Positions 14,087 to 27,420 of a stretch of 64,000 nucleotides of DNA are shown piece by piece. A program made the translations under genes and the position numbers. Under the pieces are notes generated by a model. It made no database searches and was not told where the DNA came from. It worked only from the letters and a program-made list of their open reading frames with translations. Origin of the DNA: Lineus longissimus (taxonomy: Eukaryota; Nemertea; Pilidiophora; Heteronemertea; Lineidae); the NCBI RefSeq assembly GCF_910592395.1, contig NC_088311.1:18478501-18542500 (forward strand), in the 5' to 3' direction. Every line of letters begins with the position of its first letter. Position 1 is the stretch's first letter.

Positions 14087-16659
14087 ATAAAACAGTCTTG
14101 AATAGTGCTTGGTCAAAACTGCCGTGTCTTCGATAGCCAGTCTGTTTGATTCCATGAATTCAAAGCCCATTTTTTCCCCCAAAACTCATAGGGGCGCACG
14201 GAGAATGTCTTGCCATCAATATTATCTAGCCGGAATCGACATGAAGTTATCTCTCATTCAGTTCAATAAAATATAGAAGATAGCCGTAATTCTAGCTATG
14301 AGGGGTTATTGAGTTTAATGTAATTTCTTCTTTGATATCTTATAGTGGCATAATATCGATAGGTATTCAAAGCATCGAAACTTTTCAGTTTCCTTGAGTA
14401 TAGGTAAAAAAAGTCGATATTCAATCTCTAAATCTTGTTTACCAATTGGTTATGATACGATCAATAATGCTCTAAATGGATACAATTATTGGTAATTAAA
14501 TTTAAAATGCGATCATTAAACACCTTCTTGAACAAATAATTATAGGTGATGATGTTGCCATAGCAACCAATAAATGTGTTGAGGACGCAATTTGGCGTGA
14601 GCGGAATTTTTTCCCAAATAAAATTCTATGAGAATCGTAAATCGCCCGATTTTCATTAGTGTTTGATTTTCGCTGATTTTGCGAGACTTTTTGAGAAAAT
14701 GGGAAACACAAATTGAATACTGACATTAAACTTGGTGACACTATAATTGACTCCATTTTGCCAATTTAAGAAACACCAGAACACGTCCAAAAATCCACAA
14801 AATGGTCAAAGTATTACTGGGAAGACATTGTCATCTTTGGTCCGCATGCCAAACGAACAATGTCCTGTCCGATGTTTGGAGTTTGAAAGACTTCTGGCGT
14901 TCCTTAGATTAGCAAAGTGGAGTCACTATAGTTTCACTTTAAACGCACGACATTTTCAAGTGACTATGATGCCCAGGCCAGGGCATTTTTTCAATACAAA
15001 TGCTAAATGTGTGTCAATGGATGCAGTATGTAGCTAGTCTTTGTTTAAAAATACCCAATCCTAATCTATCTGTCTATTATGACTCAACGACAATGCATCA
15101 TTTTGCCCCCAGTTTCACTGACACCCTCGACACGAGATGTGTTTATTAGACGGCATGCCGAGCTGAATAGTGCCAACACTTGTTTTTATTTCCCAAATAA
15201 CACCACACGAAAAGATTTCGTCGGCCTGCTTTATTATAGCCTAATGTGGCCCCGGTGTGGTAATCTGAATCTGAATATGATATTACTCCAAGATAACCAA
15301 ATATGAAAGCAGACAAATTTTCTTAGTATATCTTCATATCTTCGCCACAAGTGATCAGCGCGTTTAATGAATATTGCAATATAAGTTTCTTTATTGTTCT
15401 TAAATCCAGTTTATGCTTCCCATCACGAGCATTAAAAATTGATGAAGGTGATGTAGACACATAAATTTGTTGCTGGGTTGATTTTGTTGCTTTTAGACAT
15501 GCATTGAGGACGATTTTGTGTGAAGCGTGGCAGAAGTACAAGCAAGTAAATCCTTCACACACTATTCTACTGTTTTTATATCAATGCTGCGTTGTCGGAA
15601 AATTGTAATTCAAGTAAAAAGAACTATGCAACAAACTTCTCTTGTAATCATTTTAAAGAACTTTATCGAGAACCTAGCGATTAAACAAAGCAATTTGAGC
15701 ATACGTTCGTGGATATGCCACTCATGTGGTAGAATTTAAAGAAGAGTATATTGTCCAAGAGGGTACATACTTAGCAAAGTACCTGATGCTAGTATTCGTA
15801 TTATTTGATTTGATAAGACAAAAAAGAAATGATCTACATGTAGTTCATTTTGACAACACGTTATTTTGCACCTACCTCCCGGTTAAAAGAATTTAAACCT
15901 AGTACAAGTCATGGTCTAGTCATTATAAGCCCGCTCGTAGCTAGACCTCAATTTCCATTGTTCTTTTATCTTAGCAAAGGGTTACGTGGGCGACTCTCGA
16001 TAACATCGACCCCCAGGAAACAGCTTCCATGATGTTCGATAGGCCTAAACCAGATAATAATCATAATGGATTAGTCCTGACACCAACACCGCCATCGTCG
16101 TCCACTGAACAAATCATCTATTTTTCAACTGAGGACTTCCTACACCGGTGTAAAAGGAATGGACGTCCGAGGAATGCAGGACCCCATACAACAGCTGTGT
16201 ATTGTCAACGAATGTGGTTAATGGTTTGGTTAGGGTTAGCTACATAATCTCCAACAAAGGAACTTGGCGACTCTATTCACTTTAACAAAAGGACCGGACT
16301 TAGATTCCGGGGGACTTGCATTTCTTTTACACCGGTATCACCGACTCCGTAATCAAAATGAGAACATGATAAATACTCACCAAGCCTTCTTTTGGTTAAC
16401 TGCATTATTCCACCTACACATGCAGTCTAGTCTTATCCACGACAGTTCCTACCCACAAAACGCACTCGACAAAATAGAGGTAGAATATATATTTGGTTGA
16501 ATTGCGCGCACTACCGAACACTAATCACAAATGTTGCTTTACGGTCGCTGCTGTCCTCCGGGACCTCGCCGAACCAGCAACTAAAATAAAAACATAGTAC
16601 TAACTTATTCGAACATCCACATAATCCACGCCTGTTCCAATGAATACCAGCCACGGCAC

Positions 16660-17015
16660 AAAATCTCAGCAGATACTAAAATAGACGTTTACTGAGTGAT
16701 TGCACTTTTAAATCTAGCTATTCTCCTCGACCATGTAGTCGACCTGCGTCACTGAACCCGCAACTATATAGATAACAAGACGAGTACGTACATATTAACT
16801 CCCATTTCAACAAAATATCCGCAGCAGTTCCAACTGGCCCAGCCAAACTAACAAATAATTCATCAGATAAAACTTTGACTACTAAGTGAACGCACAGATA
16901 GATGAGAATATTAGCTAGGGGAATGCAGAACCCGCAACGACTAACATTCGGCGTACCAACAAAAAAAACCCGGCAGATACTAAAACAGACGTTGACTATT
17001 AAGTGAACGCACTGT
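16660..17015. repeat. Loose direct repeats around GCAGATACTAAAAYAGACGTT
   Basis: GCAGATACTAAAATAGACGTT near 16671 recurs as GCAGATACTAAAACAGACGTT near 16973, each followed by a GACTA-TAAGTGAACGCAC-like stretch. A weaker third copy is near 16865. Spacing is irregular. Confidence 0.4.
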
Positions 17016-18189
17016 GAAATGTCAACATTATCTAATTTGCTATACGACTATTGCCACCCGGGACCTACTTATTCAAAGCTTTTCAACACTAACCGTTATT
17101 CACCCTCAGCAACTTGTTCAATTTGGAGGTGCAAACTCGGGGGAAATTTATAGTGACATAGAAATTAATCTTCTTAAGAGATGTACTATTCCCTTGTCTC
17201 TTCATATTGATCGAGTTACTGATGCTGGGTCTTGCGTCTTGCCGTATGGCCGCTTTGTTATTCTCACATCGATTAAAAAAAGTATCTTGGTTCGTTCACC
17301 ACTCCTCCTCCGGCCGCAAATGAGTTCATTAGCCCAAGAGCGGCCTTCGATTTCTGGCAACTTTCTGGTTGCGTGGTAGATATTTTTATGTAATATTGCA
17401 GGTTGCTCGGTACATATTGGTAAATGTTTAATCTACTGTCTCGTGAGTCAATTAGGGGCTGAGGTTGACTCCCGTCCTTATTACACATTCTTCCATCAAC
17501 CAATCATTAATCGACATGTACATGTATAACTAGGAAAGTGTACACTGATTTCTGGTGACGGACGTCTGTACCGCCCCATCCGGATATTTTACGCCAATAC
17601 GGACGGAAACTTTCCAATATGGATGGTGCCTGTATGTACGGCTTACATAGTTTCGTGACTAATCTGTATGATGCTATTTTCAGAGCCAACGCTAGTTTTT
17701 GTATTGTCTTAATTGAAAAACCGCAAGATTTTGAAATTCCTTGACAGGTTTTTTCGTATTGCTGAAAAACACTATATTTGTGTTGGCCGAAAAACCCTCA
17801 AACATGTGAAAGGTTAGCCTCAAAATCCCCTAAAGCTTCTTTTCTGTAAGAGTACAACTGACATTGCCGTCGAGTTCATTATTCTTCTGTGCCATGACTT
17901 AACAACCAAGATAGTTTGGCAGAACATTATCCGCACACCACTTGAGAAACAAAGTGACGACATATTCAAAGTTACACTGCGGCTGCAGGAGTATAGTTCT
18001 ACGAAAACTCGGCGCATTACATGTACTTCAAGTGATAGCTGCGACCTATCAGACCCTCTCAATCTGATTTATTTGGCCAATTGTCACCGTAGAATTCCCA
18101 TTACGCGTTGGATATGTCGGGAGTAGGCGACGTAGTCACGGCCTCATTTGCTTCAAGTCGACTTGTTATGGTAAATGGCATGGGCATTT

Positions 18190-18420
18190 TCTGAGACCTT
18201 GCTGTGTACTGGTATCGCAAAATTTTCGCGGGCAATTCATTTTCGCGAATTTTGCAGATAATCTAGATTCGCAAAAATTGAAATCGCCAAAAAAATTGAT
18301 CCGAAAAATCGAAAGAACCTAGTCCGCAAAAAATTAAAAAATCAGTCGTATATTTTTTTTTAGAACGATGCGCAAATCGCAAAAATGGCCTGGAGGCCTA
18401 CCTGCATAATTTGAAAGTAC
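18190..18420. repeat. TTCGCGAATTTTGCG-rich dispersed-repeat remnant
   Basis: Several CGCAAAATTTTCGC / TTCGCGAATTTTGC and CGCAAAAA variants are clustered within 230 bases, in both orientations. Probably an old repeat. Confidence 0.35.
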
Positions 18421-20465
18421 CCATAAACAGACGAGGGTAGAGTATATACGAAAATACGGTAATTTACAGTAGAAGGTTTTCCCGGTTTCCAAAGCAGATA
18501 CATGTAACTGAGGTATTGCTAGGGAAAGGGGAATAACCCTAGATAAGGTGAACATGTTTAGAGTAATTTCTCGAGAAACAAAATAGTCAATTTCTGAAAA
18601 CAATGGGTGTTCAAATCTTAAGCCTCGTGGTCCTCACATGATATTTTCAGTAACTTGGAGGAATAAGGACTTTTGATCGCCGTTTGGCAAATCCGGTGTA
18701 AAAAGATTTCGTTCGTGCTTGATCGACGCAGAAAGCATCGAATGGCTCTCTGCTTAATGAAAGTCGCCAAGGCGCGACACTTGGCAGTGACAAGCATCAC
18801 TCCTCCCCACATATTTCAAGCATGACGATTCTCCAGCCACGGACAGGTGATTAATAGCAGCCGTATCCCCTCCTCACTGATTGCTACATGGAGTAATCCC
18901 GCGAAACACGTACCTGTTTGTGGGGACATCGAACTAATGGCAAAGGAGGATCATTATTTATATTGGTCGAGAATTGGTGATAAGTGCGGCCAAATCTTCA
19001 AAGGCCATCGAATGTGGTGCTCATCCAAAAAAATATTATTTCATTCTGCGAAGTTTCCGTACGGTGGCTGGGAAAGGACATCACATGATTTTTTTCAACG
19101 CGAAATTTTTTTTCCGGAAATATCTCGATCGATGGACTTATTTTTCTTGATCGCACGAGATGAATAACTCGATCGCTCGAGATAATATGTGGTTCCACGG
19201 TTAGAATGCTGGACTTTCGATCTGGTGGTCACGTGTATTCAGAACATTGTTTTTCTCTTCATTCACTTTTTTTATTCATTCTAATACATAATACATATAC
19301 ATAATGTAGTATCATTAGTATTATTATTATCATCACTATTATCAATATCATTTTTATCTTGAAAACTTTACAAACTCAAGTACACACTGATGTTAGACTG
19401 CAACGAAGATCTCACCAAAACTGAATGTAACTGTAGAATTTCCTAGACCAGTCAAAAACCACCTCACAACACTTGCGGAAATCGTTATTAGTGATCAGCA
19501 TTTAGTCTCTTGTTACATCGAGGAGGCGCATGGAGGGAAATAGTTACATTTTCCTCCTGGTCACCTAAATCCCACACCCAATTTCTCCCTCTAAATCACA
19601 GTGAGCTATATGTGTGTCTGGGCGTCGACCATTAATCGTTTTCCCTGCAGTAGTCACAATGCATGATTGAAGCAAGTTTTTCAATCTATACATGGCTATA
19701 TCGAATTCTTGTAGTCCCGATATTAGACCACATTGCAATCAAGGTTGGACCGCAAATTGGTGACAAATTGAGTGGGCTGGCCGCACAGCCAACAAGGTAG
19801 ATATCGACAAAATGGCCGGTTTAGTCGAGTGAGAGGAAAGGAGAATGAAGCTTTGAATGCAGGAACATCAGCACAGTACATGTACTAGGTGACTAGAAAA
19901 CGATGACACTTGTTATCCTGAGTAACTCCCATTAAAAATATTTACAAAATTTCTGACACTGGATTCAGTTTATTTAATCTCATCATACCGGTACCTGCAA
20001 CTGGTCCACAGGTCTGCGATATTTTGCCAAAACAACAAATGTAACACCTGCGCAAATGTGAACCTGATCACAATCAAACAGGTCCTTCAAGGAAGGTAAG
20101 GCAGTAAAGTGGCTCTTTCAATAACAATATTGAATCTTAATCATTTTGAGAGTAACAACATATTTTGTGCTTTGAATAGCCATTTATTTACCCGCCTCTT
20201 ACTTGCCATATCCAAGCAAGCACGCCTCTGTCATATGGTGCCACATTTACCTTGCGAGGTCGAATTGCCCAGAATTCTTACCACGAAACTAGCTCCGTAG
20301 TTTAGTTGCTGCCTTGCGCGAGGACTGGAGAGCCAATAATGTGGTGATTGAAAGTAGAGTATATGCAATATCTATTTTTTTCGCATGCATATTCCTTTTC
20401 AGGCATGGGGTAGAGAATATTACTAGGATTGACTGAACAACTGCGTTCTTAGTACTTGTATAATA

Positions 20466-20586
20466 GTAGGGTAGAATGGGGTAATAATAGCTCCGGTTTA
20501 TTTGTAGCCCCTGCATTGTTTGATGCATGGGGATATCAATCAATGTCATAGGCTGGGGGCTACAATTACCCCATTCTACCTTACGT
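20466..20586. repeat. Hairpin with GTAGAATGGGGTAAT arms
   Basis: TAGGGTAGAATGGGGTAAT and ATTACCCCATTCTACCTTA face each other across ~80 bases. That spacer contains a second GCCCCTGCAT / ATGCATGGGG hairpin. Looks like a small foldback element. Confidence 0.55.
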
Positions 20587-21012
20587 ATTTCTTACCCGCC
20601 TCTTCTCAGCCTGTCAGAAGAAAACGCATGTTTCTTACGTCGTTTCTTACACGACTATGAATGAATACAGACATAGAATTGAAATATTATATCATGAATA
20701 ATCTCATAGTGTATCAGATATGCAGATCGCGTGACTTATTTTCGAGGAGTGTGACCATTGAATTGGAATACGATATCTCGAGCAGTATAACGTGATGGGT
20801 AATCACTTTACAATAAAACACATGAATAATTCAGAGGAAACTAAACTGCATTACTAAGTGTAATTTTCGCTTTGAAAAAAATATTCGTTACATTACAGTA
20901 TGTTCTAGATCTGTTCCCAGAGGAAAACATTGCTTTCTAAGTTTTCTGTCAAATTTTAGGCAGAGTGTTATTTAAATGGTCCTTTGGTACATATCAAGAT
21001 AGTGGCAATACA

Positions 21013-21459
21013 TCATAGCAATCCACAAATACCATTGATTGGATACAAAGCAATAATAGAGTAAGTGAAGTGTTGCATATTGGCAGGAGTGAGGTTGTGC
21101 CCATCCGTGTCCACATCAGTCATACGGCCGAATTGACCTTCAAACCAAATGGCAGGGTCGCGAACCATTAGGAACCAGTTAGATGTAACCAATCGGTGCC
21201 ATCGTATCATAAATTCACGGCGAAGATCACCAATCTGTCCCGACGTCGATTCCATCTCAGTATGCATGCCGAGAATCGCCCGTACATTACTTCCAATGTC
21301 CCACACAAAGTACACTTGATAATTTGTCCCATCTTGTAACGGAATTGGTTTCGTCGCGGCTGACTGTACAGATTGTATGAAGTTACTGAGATCGTTTCTG
21401 GCCGGACAGACTGGCGATTGCCTGGGATAGGTATTGACAGAGCGTGAAATTGCGCTCAT
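21013..21459 (-). CDS. 148-residue ORF of unknown function with degenerate EF-hand-like loop
   Basis: An ATG-started frame of 148 codons, among the longest single ORFs in the gene-poor half. The protein has two cysteines near the ends. Around residue 125 it has FGRMTDVDTDGHNLTPANM, which looks like an EF-hand loop (DxDxDG) but lacks the glutamate at position 12, so calcium binding is doubtful. The middle reads YFVWDIGSNVRAILGMH and is not a transposase or reverse-transcriptase motif I know. About 110 bases upstream an 84-residue frame begins with a hydrophobic leader (MYGYYTPFWAFAAFAVSAAP), but I could not join the two with good splice sites. By length alone one such ORF could arise by chance in this window. 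Confidence 0.28.
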   Translation of the reverse strand: MSAISRSVNTYPRQSPVCPARNDLSNFIQSVQSAATKPIPLQDGTNYQVYFVWDIGSNVRAILGMHTEMESTSGQIGDLRREFMIRWHRLVTSNWFLMVRDPAIWFEGQFGRMTDVDTDGHNLTPANMQHFTYSIIALYPINGICGLL

Positions 21460-22558
21460 TATTCTGGGGCTTTGGGTCCAGATGTAATAAATCTGTGGAA
21501 GACTGCATCATTCTCCGTATCGTCTTCGCCAGTGTCCGCTGACATCAGATGAAAGCAAACTCGGCCGTTAATCAGTACATCCGTACATAAAAAATTCCAC
21601 ACAGGGATGCCGTAATATGCTGAAGTAGAACGATATCCACCAAGTCATTAAGAGATGGCTGTCGCTATACAATAGTACCAAGAATGCGGGGAATTTGGAA
21701 CCAGAGGAAAGTAGAACCCGAGTATATAGAAGCCATGCTACATCGATCAGGGGACAAAGATTCGGTGCCGCAGAAACGGCGAAGGCAGCAAAAGCCCAAA
21801 ACGGAGTATAATAGCCATACATATATCAATTAGCGACTGAGGCGAAAAATAATTCAGTGAGATCGCTGTGCAGGACACGGACATTAACCATGTTAACAGA
21901 AATGTTTGGCTCATAAATATACTGTTTGTACATATCAGTTTGCATAAAAGTTAGAGGCATTCTTCATATAGCACGATTGCGTGATTTAACGGAACCCTCA
22001 AGACTAAGCTGATGAGGTTTTAGTTAATTTACTTGGAGGATAGAAAATGTCATGCTTTTTCTATTACAGGCGCGCTAACCCAACAGGAGGATGACTATGA
22101 TATGATCGTATTTTAAAATAAGACCGGTTCGGCGGAATTTCATCAGAGGATTTCCTCCTTCTTCCTCTTCTGCTGCGTTCTAGCAAATGTAGCAATGCCA
22201 GTCACTGTCGCTTGCTCCAGTACACGGATGGGTGTAGCAGTCGAGTATGTTCACTAAAAATGATTTCCGTCACTGTATAAACATTGTACACGGATTAAAG
22301 TATCTGATTCTACAGAGACAATGATCGTCACAAACTCAGAGATTAAATTCGCGTACAGAATTCGTTTCCCCTGGATGTCTTTTATCCTGGGACATTTCAG
22401 ACTTTTACACCGTCTCATGGCCGATGAACTATGGCAAAATTTTATTACGGAGTACTGTATCCATTGAGTTTGACTCGGTCATTATATCAAAGATGCGGCA
22501 AACTGCATTTTGTGCTCTTTCAATTGCTTCTGTCAGTCACGGATCAAGATGTGGTATA

Positions 22559-22581
22559 TACCCCCCCCCCCCCCCCCCCTA
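22559..22581. repeat. Poly-C run of about 20
   Basis: Uninterrupted C tract. Shorter ones are near 25673, 35604, 37341 and 60978, and a G tract near 32949. ORFs through them are not genes. Confidence 0.9.
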
Positions 22582-23394
22582 GCTCTGGTACGCATGCATC
22601 TACAGGAACGAGAACCGGATCACAGACACGGACAATTTCATCCGCACGCGACCTTTAGGGAAGACCACAAAAGAAAACAAGCTTTATTGGCGGACGTAAT
22701 TGCACCCCTTTGACCGGGGAAAATGAAAAATTGGGCTCAATAGATACACGAGCGGTTATTGCTCTCGCAACCGCTGTTGAACACAATTAAAGGTCCAGCA
22801 ATTTGCAAAAATTCGCCTTTATCGACTTGTTCACCCAACAGCTATAAGTGGCAGCTCCAACATATGCCACCTGTCTACCAAGTAAGTAATCGGGAAAAAT
22901 AAAACCATCTCATAATCGCTCACGGCGAAATATGTGTATCCAATCTGATCCTTTTGACAAACGAACCTCGTCATTAGACGTCACTTGTGTAATCTTTAAA
23001 CCCTTTGATCCTAAGTTATGTCGTCACTAATGACAAACAAGTTTAGTTTCTCAGATAATTTCCAGCTTTTCGCTCTCGGCGCCTTCGCTTGTATAAGTTC
23101 ACGTCAAATTGACAGTGTCATACATTTTATGTTAGACTTCTATCGAACAGATATTTTAAACCCTTCAGTACCGGGAATTTATCGCGTTGGTGCATCTTTT
23201 CGTCCCGATCAGCAAGAGCGCGGTTGTATCAAATGAACGATAAAGGCAATTGCATCATCCTCGCGGCACCAAGCACGATGGCCGCAGACCTCAGATTTCA
23301 AATAGATTGTGCATGCAGTCTCTTAAAGGTGCCGAAACGGCCATATCCTGTCAACACCAACGACGTCTGTGATACTATACTTTTACCGACATTA

Positions 23395-24600
23395 CATTGT
23401 ATTTTGAGACCAAAGGCCCTGGTGACACGAGTGGTGGCCATTGCATGATAAATTTACTAGAAATCATTGTCTATCAGCGCCTGATCTAGTAATTTTAGCC
23501 AACATTACTCGCATGAAACGATGTTGTTAAAAGTAATTTTTTACACATTCGCAAGGTGTCCAGCATATTCTACAATGCGTGCTGTTTATTTTTCAATTCT
23601 CGCACTTCTACCTTACTTGCCACAACAACAGGGTTGTTCTTACTCAATAGTATAATCGTGATGGCTCTATCACCACTTCATGCTAGCGCTTGCCCCTAAT
23701 ACTATCAGTGCCCCCAATCACCGCTAACGACCAGTGATACTATAGCCTGACAGACTTTATCTTACCTCCAGACGAACCCTAATGACACGAGTGATGGCCA
23801 TGGAATAATAAACTGACAAGAAATCATCGGCTATTGGCGGATCTGGTCATTTGAGCCAACATGACTCGCATGAAACGATAAAGTGATGTTGCCATCGCCG
23901 CTCAAAGGTCTCAAGTATATAATCATATTTGCCGCAAACCGTCGCTTGCTGCTCGTGCCTTCTTAACAACCACAACTACAGTGAATTCACCTGAGGGTTA
24001 TTCTTTCTAAGTAACATAATATTGATGGCTCTATCACCACCCCTACAGGCGTTTGCCTTTTATATAATCACCGCAATCGACCTCCGTGATACCAACCTGA
24101 AAGACCTTAACTTACCTCCAGACCAACCCTAATGACACGAGTGAATGGCCATGACATGATAAACTGGCAAGAAATCATTGGGCATTGGCAGATTTGACCA
24201 TTTGAGCCAACATGCCTTGCAAGAAATGATACAGTCAATAGTAATGTTTCCATCGCTAAAATGGTCCCATTATCTAATCATACCGTCTGTTGCTGCTCGT
24301 GCCTTCTTAACAATGACAACAGTGAATCCACCTGAGGGTTGCTAAATAGTATAATTCTGATGGCTCTATCACCACTTCCTACAAGCGTTTGCCTCTTATA
24401 TAATCACCACAAGTGACCTCCGAGATACCTGATAGACATTAAGTTACCTCCAGATCAACCCTAATGACACGAATGAATGGCCATGACGTAATAAACTGAC
24501 CAGAAATCATTAGGTATTGGCGGATCTGGCCATTTGAGCTAACATGACTCGCATGAAACGATACTGCCAACAGTAATGTTTCCATTGCTAAATGCTCCAT
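23395..24600. repeat. Degraded tandem array, unit about 350 bases
   Basis: The anchor GACACGAGTG followed by TGGCCAT occurs at 23423, 23783, 24133 and 24465 (spacings 360, 350 and 332). Each is followed by AATAAACTGAC-AAGAAATCAT-like sequence, GCGGATCTGG and ACATGACTCGCATGAAACGA. The last three units are closest. No frame is conserved across units. Confidence 0.7.
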
Positions 24601-24965
24601 TACACTATCGCTTACCAAGCTGTCAGATATTGATGTGGCTCGCTAAATCATGGCAATTTATTCGAGATAAACGAATAAAATGCTCTTGTCATAACCGACT
24701 ACACGCAACATTTCCATTTACGCTTTGTTGCCGGAAACAGAGAAGAAAGAAACTGCCTTTATGCGCACCCGACACCATTCTTGTTTTCCCGGAAAAGGAG
24801 CCATTTGCAACTTGGGTGTTGTACTACAGGCAGCATGTTGCTAATTTTGTATTTCATAAGCAAATGCTTTTGATTATGACAGTAAAATACCGGTAGAATC
24901 CTTTGTTTGTTCAGTACAAGAACTAGTGTTAGATCCACAAGTCATCACTGTATACCGTTAAAAAA

Positions 24966-25210
24966 GTTATAGTCGGAAATCGTGGACAAGTCGGAAAAAG
25001 CCTCCTATACTAGTGGGAGGCTTTTTCCGACTTCTCAACGATTTCTCTAACTTTTTCCTGATTTATCCGAAAAAGGTCCGACTTTTCCCCGAAAGGTCGG
25101 ATTTCTAGAAAACCTGTTAAAATACTAGGGCTTCCCAAAAGAGGGAATTGAAGATCAACGGCCTTTGTTGAATGGGTTAATGAGGTGTGAGCCAAACACT
25201 CAGAGTGACC
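24966..25210. repeat. Second copy of the 0.8-kb foldback family, with a perfect hairpin
   Basis: Carries the same blocks as 823-1150 (CCTGATTTATCCGA, GAAAGGTCGGATTTCT, TAGGGCTTCC, GTGAGCCAAACACTCAGAGTG). Its end forms a palindrome: GTCGGAAAAAGCCTCC, a short loop, then GGAGGCTTTTTCCGAC. Confidence 0.55.
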
Positions 25211-27420
25211 AAATTGAGTGAGCTAATTAGTATTCACATTTCTCTAGTCCGGCTGCCTATTGGGTAAGAAAACGGGGTAAGAAAACATCGGTTTGTAGCG
25301 GCGCTGGATTAAGCTCGTGTCACGTTGGATACTTTTTTCACACGACAATCTGAAAATAAAACTTATTTTGGAAGGATAAAGAGCATCTTTGATCAAATCG
25401 TAAAGCTTAAGGGAATAGTGATTGGATTTTATCGGAATCTGTCCAATTTCAAAAGGATTTGTTACAATTTTGAACCAGAATGCAATTTAATCGAACGCAC
25501 AATTCGATTAGTTTTTTAAGGTTATTTCATTGACATGACAGAGCAGTCCTGCCATGTAGGAATGAGATCAGGCATTACATGGAAGCAACAATATATTTCA
25601 AATTTGGCTATCAGATCATAAAGTATATTTTGTTAACCCATTGGGAAAATATTAGTACCGGTGGAGTGGGGATCCCCCCCCCCCCCCGCTGTCCCCCAAA
25701 CCCAATTTCACCAAGCTTGTTGCACATTGCCAATGGTGCGTAAGGGAAATTTATCAGCGCCTACTGTACTCAAAGTCCTCATATTATGCACCTTATTATC
25801 AAATCATCTTATTAACTGGAGGCGCCGTCGATTTCATTAATCTAGCCTCATGTTACGCGCCAGATTACTCCCACTGGGTGCGTATAAATTTACGAATAAG
25901 GACAGGCGACTGGGCGTGCGAGCTCGACGGACAAAGCGGGTCATTCCGAGAGAGATGCAATTAGGTAGGTACAATCAGTTGGATATAAGACTCTCTCACG
26001 GGAGCCAAGCTTATTATCGAATCTATAGTAGGACATATAACACTTTATCACATGGTAGATGGAATTGAGGGGAAAGCTCCGGCAATAATAGATTTGTCAC
26101 AATTTGGGCGGCAATCGGATTCTCGCTACGGGATTGAATTCCTTCAACCGACAAGAGTATTATTTTTCGGGTAGTTGCTATGTGTATATCGCTGTGTAAA
26201 TCTCTATGTACATGTACATCCGAGCATCAGAATTCTTGATCTTAGGCGTCAGTATTTTCTTAAAATCCAGTTGTACGCCCATTTCGCAATGAAGCTGACA
26301 ACTCAACAAAAATATCTGTTTTTGGACAAGTTTCTTATTACTCAACCTACATTGTGGAATGGTAATTCATATATATTTTCTTGAGAGATCATACTAGTTC
26401 AAAAGTAAGACACTTTGGCTGGATAAATCACGAAGGTACTCTTTCTAATTCAATTCTAATTCTTTTGCGTATGCGATATCGCCAATGCATAGTTAATTCG
26501 TACGTGATATTGCGATCGTCAATGCATAACTAATTGCGCTTCTCGCCTTAGCAGGTAATTAGGTGAGAGTAGGTTTGCACTACATGCGATTGCGACAACG
26601 CTTGCGGCAGTGCTTCGTTGTTTCGCGCCACACTGCACACAAACAGAGCCAAATCGCATGCTTTGTTAACTTCATTCAAGTGTGCGTCATGATCACATTC
26701 AGTAGAATTTTCCTCAAACGACAGTGTGATCCAAAATTATTGAAAAACTCTCTCCTTTCTCAAGACAGGCCAGCTGGGCAAGTTGGAAGGCTTGCCCGAA
26801 TATCGGCAAACTGGGGAATCGATTCTCGAAGCTGATGATGCAAAGTAGCTTACACCGTGTCATATTTGGATAGACAATCCGGTCTGAGTATGAAACCATC
26901 AACTTCCTTTAAATCCCGTTTTACATTTAACTTCTGCAGAATTTCTTCAGAATATAAAAAGTAACAAGATTGATTCGCAGATTGATAATAATTAAGGTAA
27001 TAAATGATGATGTCGTGCGATTGCAGAAGGCAGATGATTGTTCTACTCTAAATGTTTCGACCTAGGAGTTTTGTATATCGACACAGAGTACGCTGGGTTT
27101 GCGCATACGATATGCTCTCCTGTAAAGAACATCATTATTTTCATGGTTTTGTCGCGCCTCACACTTTGATCTAAAATATTTTTAAAGCCACGCGAAACCT
27201 TCATTTTCAATGAACAACACAGCTGTGTTTGCAACCTTTTTGGAAGGGTTGTTGACAAGATGAAGAAAGAAAACACTCATTCTCATTTTGAAGCATCTAT
27301 AGTACGATCGAGGGCTCGTGTTCTTCAAAGTACATGCTACAAATATTCTTCAGGCGTCGTAATCAGGTCCACAATCATGCTTTTCTATATTTCGAATCTG
27401 ATTAGCCCTGCTGACAAGTC

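Larger units (their letters stand above)
14087..20465. other. Gene-poor stretch
   Basis: Frames of 60-120 codons occur (for example 17014-17379 and 18847-19167), but they lack ATG starts or recognisable motifs. Repeat remnants are listed separately. Confidence 0.45.

Noticed and set aside
17014-17379. 121-residue plus frame
   Set aside because: Starts at GTG within a degenerate repeat and shows no domain; expected by chance at this size.
18847-19167. 106-residue plus frame
   Set aside because: Starts at GTG; overlaps a 66-residue minus frame of the same quality and ends in a CTCGATCGCTCGAG-type palindrome region.
22431-22713. Proline-rich frames near 22.5 kb
   Set aside because: The proline stretch is only the poly-C run read in frame.
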